Counted from the stretch's first letter, positions 1 to 7,790 are shown. The stretch: 27,399 nt of DNA from Gemmatimonadota bacterium (GCA_029288095.1 JARFPW010000099.1:1-27399), one strand, 5' to 3'. The notes: generated by a model not told the origin, from the sequence alone. Made by a program: numbers and translations.

Positions 1-495
1 TGCCGGACTGTCCGCGACGCCCCTGCAGGCTGCTGCTGCCAGCTGGCTGTTGTTGCCGATCACGAACCGTTCGAACGTGTAGCGGTCATTGAGACCAACG
101 GCTCGGCTGGCCGGAGCCGGGGACTGTCCCGCCGGGCGCTGACGATCGCCGGCTTCCAGACCCTGGTCGTCAAGCGCTCCGGGAGACGGCACGGCGACTT
201 CCGGCGGTTCGCTCTCCAGGTCGGGGAATTCAACTCGCCCCGCGATCCCCTGATGCTCAAATCGCAACAGCAGTTCCTGTCCAAGCTCGCGCCTAGCCAG
301 CTGGCGAAGAAGATCTCCGTACTTGTCTTCGATCCATTCGACGGCAAACCTCGTGGGTGCGGCGATGACCAGCGTGTCGTCGCTCAGAGCCACGGGTTCC
401 GTGGAGGTGAGCCAGGTTCGGATGGTTTGCTCAGGCAGGACCTCCCGCGCAGCGGTGGTGATCGAGGTCCATGCTTCCCTGGCAGTAAGTTCCAT
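1..495 (-). CDS. dnaA: Chromosomal replication initiator DnaA (N-terminal part, cut by window edge)
   Basis: DnaA binds DnaA boxes at oriC and opens the origin for helicase loading. The first 165 codons are present; the gene runs off the left edge. Residues 1-80 read as domain I (EAWTSITTAAREVLPEQTIRTWL, helicase and DiaA-type contacts). Residues 85-133 are a Pro/Ala/Glu-rich domain II linker. Residues 135-165 (LNDRYTFERFVIGNNSQLA) match the opening of the AAA+ domain III, the most diagnostic piece. The ATG at 495 is supported by an in-frame TAG at 550-552 upstream, with no other ATG, GTG or TTG between. The Shine-Dalgarno is weak. The gene is divergent from rpmH, a classic origin-side arrangement. 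A promoter with a DnaA-box-like site lies just upstream, which suggests autoregulation. Confidence 0.93.
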   Translation of the reverse strand, partial: MELTAREAWTSITTAAREVLPEQTIRTWLTSTEPVALSDDTLVIAAPTRFAVEWIEDKYGDLLRQLARRELGQELLLRFEHQGIAGRVEFPDLESEPPEVAVPSPGALDDQGLEAGDRQRPAGQSPAPASRAVGLNDRYTFERFVIGNNSQLAAAACRGVADSPA

Positions 496-546
496 GCCGA
501 TCCGGCGCTCGCAAATGTTGTGGGTCGGGGTGGGAGCGGGGGACGG

Positions 547-575
547 ATTCTAGGAGAAGTTTTCCACAGTGTCAA
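547..575 (-). promoter_or_regulatory. Predicted sigma70-type promoter of dnaA
   Basis: On the minus strand, TTGACA (575-570) is followed after exactly 17 bp by TAGAAT (552-547), giving 6/6 and 5/6 matches to the housekeeping consensus. The predicted start near 540 leaves a leader of about 45 nt before the dnaA ATG at 495. The spacer contains a DnaA-box-like sequence. Confidence 0.7.
560..568 (+). promoter_or_regulatory. DnaA-box-like site inside the dnaA promoter
   Basis: TTTTCCACA differs from the consensus box TTATCCACA at one position. It sits between the -35 and -10 elements of the predicted dnaA promoter, where bound DnaA would block RNA polymerase. Autorepression of dnaA through such boxes is known in other bacteria; here it is inferred from position. 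It is the only good box in the dnaA-rpmH gap, so the gap alone does not look like a full oriC. Confidence 0.5.
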
Positions 576-625
576 CGAAGGTCATTATCGCCACGATAGC
601 GCAGGATCCATAGGCCGATCGTGGT

Positions 626-654
626 TTGACAGAGACGACCGGCACGCCTAGTCT
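626..654 (+). promoter_or_regulatory. Predicted sigma70-type promoter of the rpmH operon
   Basis: TTGACA (626-631), a 17-bp spacer and TAGTCT (649-654) form a good housekeeping promoter facing rpmH. Transcription would start near 661 and give a leader of about 40 nt before the rpmH ATG at 699. With the dnaA promoter it makes a divergent pair about 50 bp apart. Confidence 0.65.
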
Positions 655-698
655 AAGAGGCTTTTCCGGCTTATGGCAGTCAACGGAGAATACCAGGA

Positions 699-866
699 AT
701 GCAACCGACATATAGAAACCCGAGTCGCCGGAAGCGTCTCAAGGATCACGGCTTCCGGGCTCGGATGAAGACCAGGGCAGGCCGAGCGGTGCTGGCGCGG
801 CGGCGCAGGAAGGGGCGCCATTCGCTAACGGTGAGCGATGAAATTCGCCGGAAGCACCGCATCTGA
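699..866 (+). CDS. rpmH: 50S ribosomal protein bL34
   Basis: This 55-residue, very basic protein is a structural component of the large ribosomal subunit. It shows the hallmark sequence HGFRARMKTRAGRAVLARRR at residues 17-36, then KGRHSLTV. Most family members end near that LTV; this one carries about ten more residues (SDEIRRKHRI). A GGAG at 685-688 lies 10 nt before the ATG. The 3' end overlaps the longest rnpA reading frame by 29 nt in a different frame, and the two genes are almost certainly co-transcribed, as in most bacteria. Confidence 0.93.
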   Translation: MQPTYRNPSRRKRLKDHGFRARMKTRAGRAVLARRRRKGRHSLTVSDEIRRKHRI

Positions 867-1251
867 TCCAGGCCCACCATCCGGTGCCGTGACAACCCGG
901 CGTCGGCTCCCGAAGTCAGCCCGCCTCCGACGCTCGACGGAGATCCGCGCAATCCTCCGCTCGGGTACCCGCGTCTCGTGTGGCACCTTCGACGTGTTCC
1001 TTCGGGATTCGACGGACGATCGGAACCCCCGGCTTGGCATCGTCGTACCCAGGCATGGGCATGCCATCGTGGACCGGAACCGATTGAAGCGACGGGTGCG
1101 AGAGATATTGCGGACGCAATGGTTGCCCGCTGAGGGACGTCGGCCGGAGCGCCGCGATTTGCTGGTGCGGGCAAGACGGGCGGCGTACGAACGAAGCTTC
1201 GAAGAACTGGTGGCTGATTTGGCGGAGTGTGTGGAGTTGGAGTCGTGTTGA
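838..1251 (+). CDS. rnpA: Ribonuclease P protein component
   Basis: RnpA is the protein cofactor of RNase P, which trims the 5' ends of pre-tRNAs. The family signature RNRLKRRVRE is at residues 80-89, preceded by the usual beta-strand block (RLGIVVPRHGHAIVDR). From the ATG at 838 the protein has 137 residues, about 20 more than typical. A TGA at 832-834 blocks any earlier start. Family members normally begin around RRRLPKSARLRRS, so the GTG at 889 (codon 18, giving 120 residues and no overlap with rpmH) is a credible alternative. Neither start has a strong ribosome binding site, and coupling to rpmH translation is likely. Confidence 0.92.
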   Translation: MKFAGSTASDPGPPSGAVTTRRRLPKSARLRRSTEIRAILRSGTRVSCGTFDVFLRDSTDDRNPRLGIVVPRHGHAIVDRNRLKRRVREILRTQWLPAEGRRPERRDLLVRARRAAYERSFEELVADLAECVELESC

Positions 1252-1493
1252 AGAGGGCTACACTGCTGCTGATCCGAGTGTACCAGGGAGCCATCTCTCC
1301 CTGGTTGCCGGCCGCATGCCGGTACGAACCCACCTGCTCCGAGTTCGCGAAGATCGCAGTGGAGCAGCATGGCCTGGGGCGTGGAGCCTGGTTGGCCATC
1401 CGTCGAATCGGACGGTGTCATCCGTTCGGTGGATCGGGTTGGGACCCAGTGCCGGAGCCCAAACGCAAGACAGCCCATAGGGTCGAAGCATAA
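1245..1493 (+). CDS. yidD: Membrane protein insertion efficiency factor YidD
   Basis: YidD is a small membrane-associated protein that helps YidC-dependent insertion of inner-membrane proteins. It is recognised by the conserved Cys-rich blocks CRYEPTCSEFA and RRIGRCHPFGGSGWDPVP. I place the start at GTG 1245, 8 nt after a GGAG at 1233-1236, giving 82 residues that begin LKRATLLLIRVYQGAISP, as usual for the family. A GTG at 1227 in the same frame would add six residues. The start overlaps the end of rnpA by 7 nt and the stop overlaps the yidC start (TAATG), indicating translational coupling. Confidence 0.92.
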   Translation: MLKRATLLLIRVYQGAISPWLPAACRYEPTCSEFAKIAVEQHGLGRGAWLAIRRIGRCHPFGGSGWDPVPEPKRKTAHRVEA

Positions 1494-3268
1494 TGGAAAA
1501 GCGCGTTCTGCTGGCTGTCGTGCTGTCGATCGGACTCATCTTCCTGGTCAATACTCTGTTCCCTCCGGTTCAGAGATCCGTGCCGCCGGATTTCGACGTC
1601 GGCGCCGATACGGGTACGCTGCCGGCGCCGACGGGTGCCGAGGACGGCGTGCCGGACCGAGGCCCTGAAGATCTTCCTGAGCAGGCGACCGGTGATGCCA
1701 TGGCCCGCATCGACCCGGCGCAACCTGTCAGTGGCGACACGATCGTGGTTCGGTCGGGACTGTACGAGTACGCCTTCTCGACCGTGGGCGCGGCCCTCGT
1801 TGGGGCGAGTCTCACGGAATTCGAAGCGTACGGCGAGGGTGTTGAGGAGGGGTCACCCGTCCAGTTAGTGCGGGAGGGCGACCGTTTTCTCGGGTACCGG
1901 ATCGCCGTGGGCAGCGACACGGTGCGGGTAGACAACCGGGAATTCTCAGTCTCGCAGCGCGAGGTGACCCTGTCGGAGAACTCACCCCGGGACTCGCTCA
2001 CCTTCACGTATGAGTTTCCGGGAAGCGCAGCCCGCCTGAGGCTGACTTATCACTTCCGATACGATGCCTACCTGGTCGACGTTACCGGTCGTATCGAAGG
2101 GCTCGAGGACCGAGGCTATGCCATCATCGCGTACCTCGGTTCGGGATTGCAGAGCAACGAGAAGAACCCGGGAGAAGACCAGGGTGAATTCGCCGTGGTC
2201 ACGAACGGACAGGAAAGCGGCGTCGAGGTCCTGAAGTTCGGAGACCTTTCGGATGGAGAGGGTTTGCTCGTGCCGGGGGGACCGTTTCACTGGGTCGCAG
2301 TGAAGAGCAAGTACTTCCTGGTGGCTGCCGTAGCTCGTGAGAGTGGTCCCATGTTCGGCGGCGCAATCGCCCAGGACCAGGCAGAGGAGCATTCCGTAGC
2401 GCTGCGAACCACTCTGCCGGTTCCCGCGGGCAGCGGCGGCTTCGAGTTCAGTGTCTACATGGGCCCGCAGGACTACGGTCGCCTCAACGTAATCGGCGAA
2501 GACCTGCAGGATGTGAATTCTTACGGATATCGATGGCTTCAGCCGGTGAGCCGCCCGCTGGTGGCGATCGTGATGCCGATTCTAGTGTGGCTTCACGTTC
2601 AGCTGTCGCTGGCCTATGGGTGGGTGTTGATCCTGTTCGGTGTCCTGATGCGAGTCGTACTCTTCCCCCTGTACCAGAAGTCGATGCGTGCGCAGATCGG
2701 ACAGATGCGGGTGCAGCCCATCGTCCAGGATATCCGCGAACGCTACAAGGACGACCCGCAGAAGATGCAGCAGGAGATGATGCGGGTCTACAAGGAAGAA
2801 GGTGTTAATCCGCTGGCCGGCTGTTTACCGATGCTGGTACCGATGCCGATCCTGTTCACGTTGTTCTTCGTGTTTCAGGGAACGATCGAGTTTCGGGGAG
2901 TCCCGTTCTTCTGGCTACCAGATCTGTCGCTAAAGGACCCGTTCTACATCATCCCGGTGGTGATGGGCGCGTCCATGTTCCTGCTTCAATGGATCGGGCA
3001 GCGCAGTATGACCGTGGCAAACTCTCAGATGAAGATCATGATGTGGGCGTTGCCGATCTTCATGACCTTTCTGTTCGCCAACTTCCCCTCCGGGTTGAAT
3101 CTGTACTACACGACGAGCAACCTCGCTTCTCTCCCGCAGCAGTTATACCTGGCGCGGGAGCGCAAGGCGGCCAGTCTCGATCAGCAACAGCAGCCGGCGG
3201 CAGCGGCCCAGGAGACCGGGAAACCAAAGCCCCGCGGCCCTCGAAAAGCCGGTGGCCGCAAAGGCTGA
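1493..3268 (+). CDS. yidC: Membrane protein insertase YidC
   Basis: YidC inserts and folds inner-membrane proteins alone or with SecYEG. The 591-residue length and layout are of the Gram-negative type. An N-terminal membrane segment (about residues 5-23) is followed by an acidic linker, then a large periplasmic beta-sandwich domain (about 80-345), and then the conserved membrane core starting near 355. The hydrophilic-groove arginine is visible in VLMRVVLFPL (R387). A cytoplasmic region, INPLAGCLPMLVPMPILFTL-type segments (here VNPLAGCLP) and a very basic C-terminal tail (KPKPRGPRKAGGRKG) follow. The large periplasmic domain supports a diderm host. No jag/khpB gene follows, unlike in many bacteria. 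Confidence 0.96.
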   Translation: MEKRVLLAVVLSIGLIFLVNTLFPPVQRSVPPDFDVGADTGTLPAPTGAEDGVPDRGPEDLPEQATGDAMARIDPAQPVSGDTIVVRSGLYEYAFSTVGAALVGASLTEFEAYGEGVEEGSPVQLVREGDRFLGYRIAVGSDTVRVDNREFSVSQREVTLSENSPRDSLTFTYEFPGSAARLRLTYHFRYDAYLVDVTGRIEGLEDRGYAIIAYLGSGLQSNEKNPGEDQGEFAVVTNGQESGVEVLKFGDLSDGEGLLVPGGPFHWVAVKSKYFLVAAVARESGPMFGGAIAQDQAEEHSVALRTTLPVPAGSGGFEFSVYMGPQDYGRLNVIGEDLQDVNSYGYRWLQPVSRPLVAIVMPILVWLHVQLSLAYGWVLILFGVLMRVVLFPLYQKSMRAQIGQMRVQPIVQDIRERYKDDPQKMQQEMMRVYKEEGVNPLAGCLPMLVPMPILFTLFFVFQGTIEFRGVPFFWLPDLSLKDPFYIIPVVMGASMFLLQWIGQRSMTVANSQMKIMMWALPIFMTFLFANFPSGLNLYYTTSNLASLPQQLYLARERKAASLDQQQQPAAAAQETGKPKPRGPRKAGGRKG

Positions 3269-3290
3269 GCCCATTATCGATGGGGAGCCG

Positions 3291-4478
3291 GTGACAAACG
3301 AGGGATCCACGGACACGATTGCCGCCGTTTCCACGGCACCTGGTCGGGCGGCGATTGCGGTGGTGCGAGTCAGCGGCCCGGCAACTCGAGGCATCGCCTC
3401 GGCCCTCGGTCTGGGGCCGCTCGAAGCACGCCGAGCCACCCTGCGGAACGTGAAACATCCCGAGACCGCAGAGGGGCTCGATCGAGTTCTCGCCAGCTGG
3501 TTTCCGTCGCCGGCTTCCTATACCGGCGAAGACATGTTGGAGTTGTCTTCGCACGGCGGAGCCATCGTTCCGGCAACCATGCTTGATGCCGTATGCGCTG
3601 CCGGCGCACGTCCCGCGGAACCAGGCGAGTTCACCCGCAGAGCCTACCTGAACGGCAAATTGGACCTGCTCCAGGTGGAGGCTACCCTGGACCTGATCGA
3701 TGCACGCTCCCCGAGACTGCGCCGTGCCGCCCTGTTCGCCCTGGAACGAGGCCTGTCAGAGCGCATCGAAGCCCTCCGGGCGAGCGCCCTGCGCCTTCAG
3801 GCACTCATCGCTTACGACATCGACTTTCCCGGGGAGGACGACGGCCCCCTGGATCGGAACCGGGTCTCCGATGCCGCGGAAGCATTGAGTGGCGACCTGG
3901 ACCGGCTGTTAAGCCTGGCACCTGAGGGCGAGCTGTTGAGGGAGGGCGCACTGACGGTGATCGCAGGGCGGCCGAACGCTGGCAAGTCGAGTCTTTTCAA
4001 TGCGTTACTGGGAATCGAACGCACGATAGTCACGGAAGTTCCAGGAACCACGCGGGACGCAGTAGAGGCCCTGATCAGCGTGGACGGCTACCCCTTTCGA
4101 CTTGTCGACACCGCCGGAATCCGCGAATCGGATGAGCGCATCGAGGGCATGGGGATCGAGGTGGCGCGTTCGTACCTGGGACAGGCCGATCTGGTCCTGC
4201 TGTGCACGGACGTCGGTCGGGAGGAGGCGGAGGACGACTCGGACACGCTCGCTTCCCTGCCCGAGTATCCCGGGCCCGATCGGGTAATTAACGTCCAAAC
4301 CAAGACCGACACTGTTTCGGGTTTTATTCGGTACCCGGCTACGCGATCGATCGGAATCTCGGTGCGCACAGGAGAAGGCCTGGAGGCGCTTCGGGATGCC
4401 ATGCTGACGTCAGTCTTCGAAGGTTTGCAGGACGCGGGTGAAGTCCCGCTCGTCACCCGAGCAAGGCATACGTGGTGA
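3291..4478 (+). CDS. mnmE: tRNA uridine-34 modification GTPase MnmE, interrupted by an in-frame TGA
   Basis: MnmE works with MnmG to place the (carboxymethyl)aminomethyl group on U34 of certain tRNAs. The N-terminal folate-binding domain (DTIAAVSTAPGRAAIAVVRV) and the G domain are clear: P-loop GRPNAGKSS, switch TTRD, DTAGIRES, and a G4 motif that reads TKTD instead of NKxD. I choose GTG 3291, just after GGGGAG at 3282-3287, because the family begins a few residues before DTI. GTG 3252 would add 13 residues overlapping yidC. The frame stops at TGA 4476-4478 after RARHTW, giving 395 residues. The same frame continues to TAA 4656-4658 and encodes the missing family C-terminus, so the intact gene would be 455 codons, the normal size. 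Whether the TGA is real, a base-call error or read through cannot be told from one sequence. Confidence 0.88.
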   Translation: MTNEGSTDTIAAVSTAPGRAAIAVVRVSGPATRGIASALGLGPLEARRATLRNVKHPETAEGLDRVLASWFPSPASYTGEDMLELSSHGGAIVPATMLDAVCAAGARPAEPGEFTRRAYLNGKLDLLQVEATLDLIDARSPRLRRAALFALERGLSERIEALRASALRLQALIAYDIDFPGEDDGPLDRNRVSDAAEALSGDLDRLLSLAPEGELLREGALTVIAGRPNAGKSSLFNALLGIERTIVTEVPGTTRDAVEALISVDGYPFRLVDTAGIRESDERIEGMGIEVARSYLGQADLVLLCTDVGREEAEDDSDTLASLPEYPGPDRVINVQTKTDTVSGFIRYPATRSIGISVRTGEGLEALRDAMLTSVFEGLQDAGEVPLVTRARHTW

Positions 4479-4658
4479 CTTCGCGCAGCACACCAGGCCT
4501 TGCGGGGGTTTCAGGATGCCTGGGAGGAGAAGCGGCCATCGGAGATCGCCTCGACACACCTTCAGGACGCGGTGCTCGCGCTCGAGGAACTATTGGGCGT
4601 CGTGACTACGGACGACGTCCTGGAAACCCTGTTTTCGAGTTTCTGCGTCGGCAAGTAA
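4479..4658 (+). pseudogene. mnmE: C-terminal 59 codons of mnmE beyond the in-frame TGA
   Basis: Directly after the TGA and in the same frame, the sequence reads LRAAHQALRGF, continues through a helical stretch and ends TTDDVLETLFSSFCVGK before TAA. This matches the MnmE helical-domain end, including the C-x-G-K motif whose cysteine is required for tRNA modification in E. coli. No frameshift is needed, only one codon change. Coding character is intact, so the interruption is either very recent, an assembly error, or tolerated by readthrough. Confidence 0.8.
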
Positions 4659-4675
4659 CCAGCTGTCGACGGCAA

Positions 4676-5473
4676 TCAGGCCGCGCGCTGGCACCTCGGA
4701 CAAAGATAGGTCCGACGACCGCCCAGCTTCATGGACTTGAGGGCGCTCGTGCACCGCGGGCAGGCGCTGCCCCGTTCGCGGCGGTTGATCAGCCAGCCCG
4801 GGTCCGCATGAGCCGCCTGCCAATGGAGCGTTGCCCGGCGAAGGACGCGGCGCAGATACTTGTGCACCCGCAACAACTGGTCGTCGGTCACGTCCTTCAC
4901 CTTGAGGTCGGGCCGATACCCAGCCTGGAAACAGATCTCGTCGGCGTACTCGTTGCCGATACCCGCGACGATCTCCTGATTCATCAAGATGCCCTTGAGC
5001 GTGCTCCTGGGCTTGGTGCGCGCGAGCTCGATAAACCTGCCGGTCGTGAGTTCTTCACTGAGCGGGTCAAGGCCGAGGTTCTCCAGGGTCCCGAGACCCG
5101 TAAAGTCCTCACCGTCTACGAGGTGGATCTCACCTTCGGCGTCCGGTGAGCTGTAGCGAAGCTCACGCCCGGCGGCGAACTGCAACCGAATCTTGCTGTG
5201 CTCGTCCGGCGGGGTCGTCTGTGATTCGAGGAAGATCTTCCCGTCCGAACCCATGTGGAAGACGAGACTGACGTCCGAACGAAACCGGACGACGACGAAC
5301 CGACCGTGCCTGCCGATCGTGTCGATCGCGTGCCCTTTGACCCGTGTCTCGCAGAGCTCCGGATCGATCTCCGTAGTCTCCGGGTCATCAATCAGTACTT
5401 CTGAGACGGTCTTGCCTGTAGCATAGCCGGCGAAGGCGTCGATCATCCGCTCGACGTCTGGCAACTCTATCAT
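4676..5473 (-). CDS. Fpg/Nei-family DNA glycosylase-like protein lacking the N-terminal proline
   Basis: Fpg/Nei enzymes excise oxidised bases and cleave the abasic strand. This 265-residue protein has the family architecture: an N-terminal beta-sandwich, a helix-two-turn-helix region (KGILMNQEIVAGIGNEYADE) and a C-terminal zinc finger with Cys 238, 241, 258 and 261 and the GRRTYLCP loop. The N-terminus reads MIELPDVE where Fpg has MPELPEVE, so the catalytic Pro2 is Ile, although Glu3 remains. The lysine of the Fpg beta-loop (K57 in E. coli) is replaced by Arg58 in GRHGRF. It may be an atypical glycosylase, a lesion-binding protein or an enzyme using another nucleophile; I would not call it MutM outright. 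It is downstream of the acylphosphatase gene on the same strand and converges on mnmE, leaving 17 bp between the stops. Confidence 0.85.
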   Translation of the reverse strand: MIELPDVERMIDAFAGYATGKTVSEVLIDDPETTEIDPELCETRVKGHAIDTIGRHGRFVVVRFRSDVSLVFHMGSDGKIFLESQTTPPDEHSKIRLQFAAGRELRYSSPDAEGEIHLVDGEDFTGLGTLENLGLDPLSEELTTGRFIELARTKPRSTLKGILMNQEIVAGIGNEYADEICFQAGYRPDLKVKDVTDDQLLRVHKYLRRVLRRATLHWQAAHADPGWLINRRERGSACPRCTSALKSMKLGGRRTYLCPRCQRAA

Positions 5474-5548
5474 AAGATTACGGTTCCTCGCGCGTTTGGA
5501 TCTGAAGCAGTGAATCCCTCGCTACACCGCAAATGCGGAAAAGTGCCC

Positions 5549-5836
5549 CTAGGGAACGACTCGGAAGCCGTTCGGCAGAATCTCGTTGACCTGAAAGGTC
5601 TCCAGCCTCTCAACATAACCTGTCGGAGGGCCGGATCGCAGACACTTCTCAAGCTCGCTAATGGCTTGCGGCGCTCCGCGAACACGCACCTCCACCGCAC
5701 CATCGCGCAGGTTTCTAACGGTTCCCGATAATTGCAGCCGCCGTGCCAACCGGCGGGTCCACCAGCGGAAACCCACTCCCTGAACGCGTCCGACGACAAT
5801 GAAGCCGCACGATCCGTCGTTTTGGCGAGAGGACAT
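5549..5836 (-). CDS. acyP: Acylphosphatase
   Basis: Acylphosphatases hydrolyse carboxyl-phosphate bonds such as that of acetyl phosphate. This 95-residue cytosolic protein contains the family signature GRVQGVGFRWWTRRLA with the phosphate-binding loop and catalytic Arg, followed by GTVRNLRDGAVEV, which carries the catalytic Asn and the second signature. I choose the ATG at 5836, which gives the usual length; the open frame extends upstream to 5983 but would run into mnmG on the other strand and has no family resemblance. It is divergent from mnmG across 61 bp and lies 75 bp upstream of the Fpg-like gene, probably in one transcript with it. Confidence 0.9.
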   Translation of the reverse strand: MSSRQNDGSCGFIVVGRVQGVGFRWWTRRLARRLQLSGTVRNLRDGAVEVRVRGAPQAISELEKCLRSGPPTGYVERLETFQVNEILPNGFRVVP

Positions 5837-5897
5837 AGGTCTGTATGTTTGCCGATCGAACTGTCGAAGACAACCAGTGAGCCAGGAAGACGTGCGC

Positions 5898-7772
5898 ATG
5901 CAGACGTTTGACGTAATCGTGGTAGGCGGCGGACACGCGGGCTGCGAGGCGGCCGGCGCCGCCGCGCGCATGGGTGCGCGCACTCTGCTGATTACGTCTT
6001 TTCTGGCCCGGGTGGGTCAGATGTCATGCAATCCCGCGATCGGTGGCGTGGCAAAGGGCACCGTCGCACGTGAGGTCGACGCCCTGGGCGGAGTCATGGG
6101 CCGCGCAACCGACCGAACGACGCTGCATTTTCGGATGCTGAACCGGTCCAAAGGTCCGGCGGTGTGGGCTCCCCGGGCCCAGTGCGACCGTGGCCTGTAT
6201 CCACGCGCCGTGCGGAGCATCCTGGAGACGATTGACGCGCTCGAGTTCTACCAGGGCACTGTGACCGCCCTGTCGGTCAGCGGCGACGGGATGAACGGTG
6301 TGGTGTGCGCGGATGGCAGCAGGTTCGCCTGCCGGACCGTGATTTTGACCGCGGGTACGTTTCTGCGCGGAAATATACGGCTTGGTGTGGATCTGCAGAT
6401 TCCGGCGGGCCGCGCCGGTGACGCGCCGGTCGTCGACCTGGCTCACCAGCTCGCCGAACTCGGTTTCGAATCGCGTCGCTTCAAGACAGGCACTCCGCCC
6501 CGGATTGACGGAAGAACGGTGGACTACACCGAGTTCACCCGACAGGATGGCGAGGAGGGCGGATGGCACTTCTCTCATTGGCAGGAACCTCGCACCCTGC
6601 CGTCACTTCCCTGCTGGATCGGTGCAGCGGGAGAACAAGTTCAATCGCTTGTTGCCGAAAACCTTGAGCGTTCAGCTCTCTACGGCGGAGCCGTCGCCGC
6701 GCAGGGTCCCCGCTACTGCCCTTCCATCGAGGACAAGATCGTCAAGTTCCCCGATGCATCAAGCCACCAGGTATTCCTCGAACCGGAGGGCCTGGATACA
6801 CACGAACTGTATGTGAACGGTCTTTCAACGTCCCTTCCCGCAGATGTGCAGGTCGAGATGCTGCAAGCGGTTCCGGGTCTCGCGGGTGTTCGCATGACCC
6901 AGCCGGGCTATTCGATCGAGTACGACTATTTCCCGCCGGAGGACCTGTCTCCCAGCCTGGAATCGGAACGTCTCGCGGGTCTGTATCTCGCAGGTCAAAT
7001 CAACGGAACGACCGGCTACGAAGAGGCGGCTGGCCAGGGCATCGTCGCCGGTATCAACGCTGCCGCAGCGGCACTGGGAGTCGAGGGGTGGACGCCTGCC
7101 CGCGATGAAGCGTTCCTCGGTGTCCTGGTTGACGATCTGGTTACTCGAGGGGTCGATGAACCGTACCGCCTGTTCACGTCCAGAGCCGAATTCCGGCTGA
7201 TCCTTCGACAGGACAATTGTCTTCAGCGCCTGGGGCCGGTCGCGCAGAGACTGGGCTTGCTCGATGATACGCAGACAGCGCTTCTGGAGCGGCACCTGGA
7301 TGGAATCGAGCGGACCCGCTCGTGGCTGAACTCTACTCGAGTGGCTCCGGATGTCGTAAACGGCTACCTGAAGACACTTGGCAGCGCACCGATTGAACAT
7401 CCACAACCGCTGGAACGCCTTCTGAAACGTCCGGATGTGACACTTTCCGGGCTTCTGGCGCCGGAGGGTCCGCTGGACCAGGTCGAGTTCGGATGGGAGG
7501 CTCTCACCGTCGTCGAGATGGAAACCAAGTATGCGGGCTATATAGAGCGTGACCGTGAACGCGCGGCAGCATTGAGGAAACGGGATGACCAACAGCTATC
7601 GGGTGATTTGCCCTATCAGCTATTCGGGTCGCTGTCCCATGAAGCACGGCAGAAGCTGGCGAGGATCAAACCGCGAACGATGGGACAGGCCGCCCGAATC
7701 CCGGGCATATCCCCGGCCGATCTGCAGAATCTGCTGGTAGAGTTGCGGAAACACGCCGCAGTTCGTGAGTAG
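5898..7772 (+). CDS. mnmG: tRNA uridine-34 carboxymethylaminomethyl-modification enzyme MnmG
   Basis: MnmG is the FAD- and NADH-binding partner of MnmE in wobble-uridine modification. With the ATG at 5898 the protein has 624 residues, the family norm. The start is supported by AGGAAG at 5884-5889, 8 nt upstream, and by the N-terminus MQTFDVIVVGGGHAGCEAA, which is the FAD-binding Rossmann loop. Further family blocks are SCNPAIGGVAKGT, KTGTPPRIDGRTVDY and QINGTTGYEEAAGQG, with the conserved MnmE- and tRNA-binding C-terminal helical domain at the end. Upstream in-frame codons to 5799 overlap acyP and are unlikely to be translated. rsmG, which often follows mnmG, is missing; the parS region follows. 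Confidence 0.97.
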   Translation: MQTFDVIVVGGGHAGCEAAGAAARMGARTLLITSFLARVGQMSCNPAIGGVAKGTVAREVDALGGVMGRATDRTTLHFRMLNRSKGPAVWAPRAQCDRGLYPRAVRSILETIDALEFYQGTVTALSVSGDGMNGVVCADGSRFACRTVILTAGTFLRGNIRLGVDLQIPAGRAGDAPVVDLAHQLAELGFESRRFKTGTPPRIDGRTVDYTEFTRQDGEEGGWHFSHWQEPRTLPSLPCWIGAAGEQVQSLVAENLERSALYGGAVAAQGPRYCPSIEDKIVKFPDASSHQVFLEPEGLDTHELYVNGLSTSLPADVQVEMLQAVPGLAGVRMTQPGYSIEYDYFPPEDLSPSLESERLAGLYLAGQINGTTGYEEAAGQGIVAGINAAAAALGVEGWTPARDEAFLGVLVDDLVTRGVDEPYRLFTSRAEFRLILRQDNCLQRLGPVAQRLGLLDDTQTALLERHLDGIERTRSWLNSTRVAPDVVNGYLKTLGSAPIEHPQPLERLLKRPDVTLSGLLAPEGPLDQVEFGWEALTVVEMETKYAGYIERDRERAAALRKRDDQQLSGDLPYQLFGSLSHEARQKLARIKPRTMGQAARIPGISPADLQNLLVELRKHAAVRE

Positions 7773-7790
7773 AGACGAGCCTCGACACAC

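Noticed and set aside
496..698. oriC between dnaA and rpmH
   Set aside because: Only one imperfect DnaA box and no clear AT-rich unwinding element; the gap is well explained by two divergent promoters.
4476..4523. Selenocysteine recoding at the mnmE TGA, with a CCAGGC/GCCTGG hairpin at 4493-4523
   Set aside because: Homologues have no Cys at this position, the hairpin has a 19-nt loop and no convincing SECIS layout, and MnmE is not a known selenoprotein.
4472..5149. A 225-codon plus-strand open frame covering the end of mnmE and antisense to the Fpg-like gene
   Set aside because: It reads mnmE in a wrong frame and then the reverse of a well-supported gene; the product has no recognisable domain.
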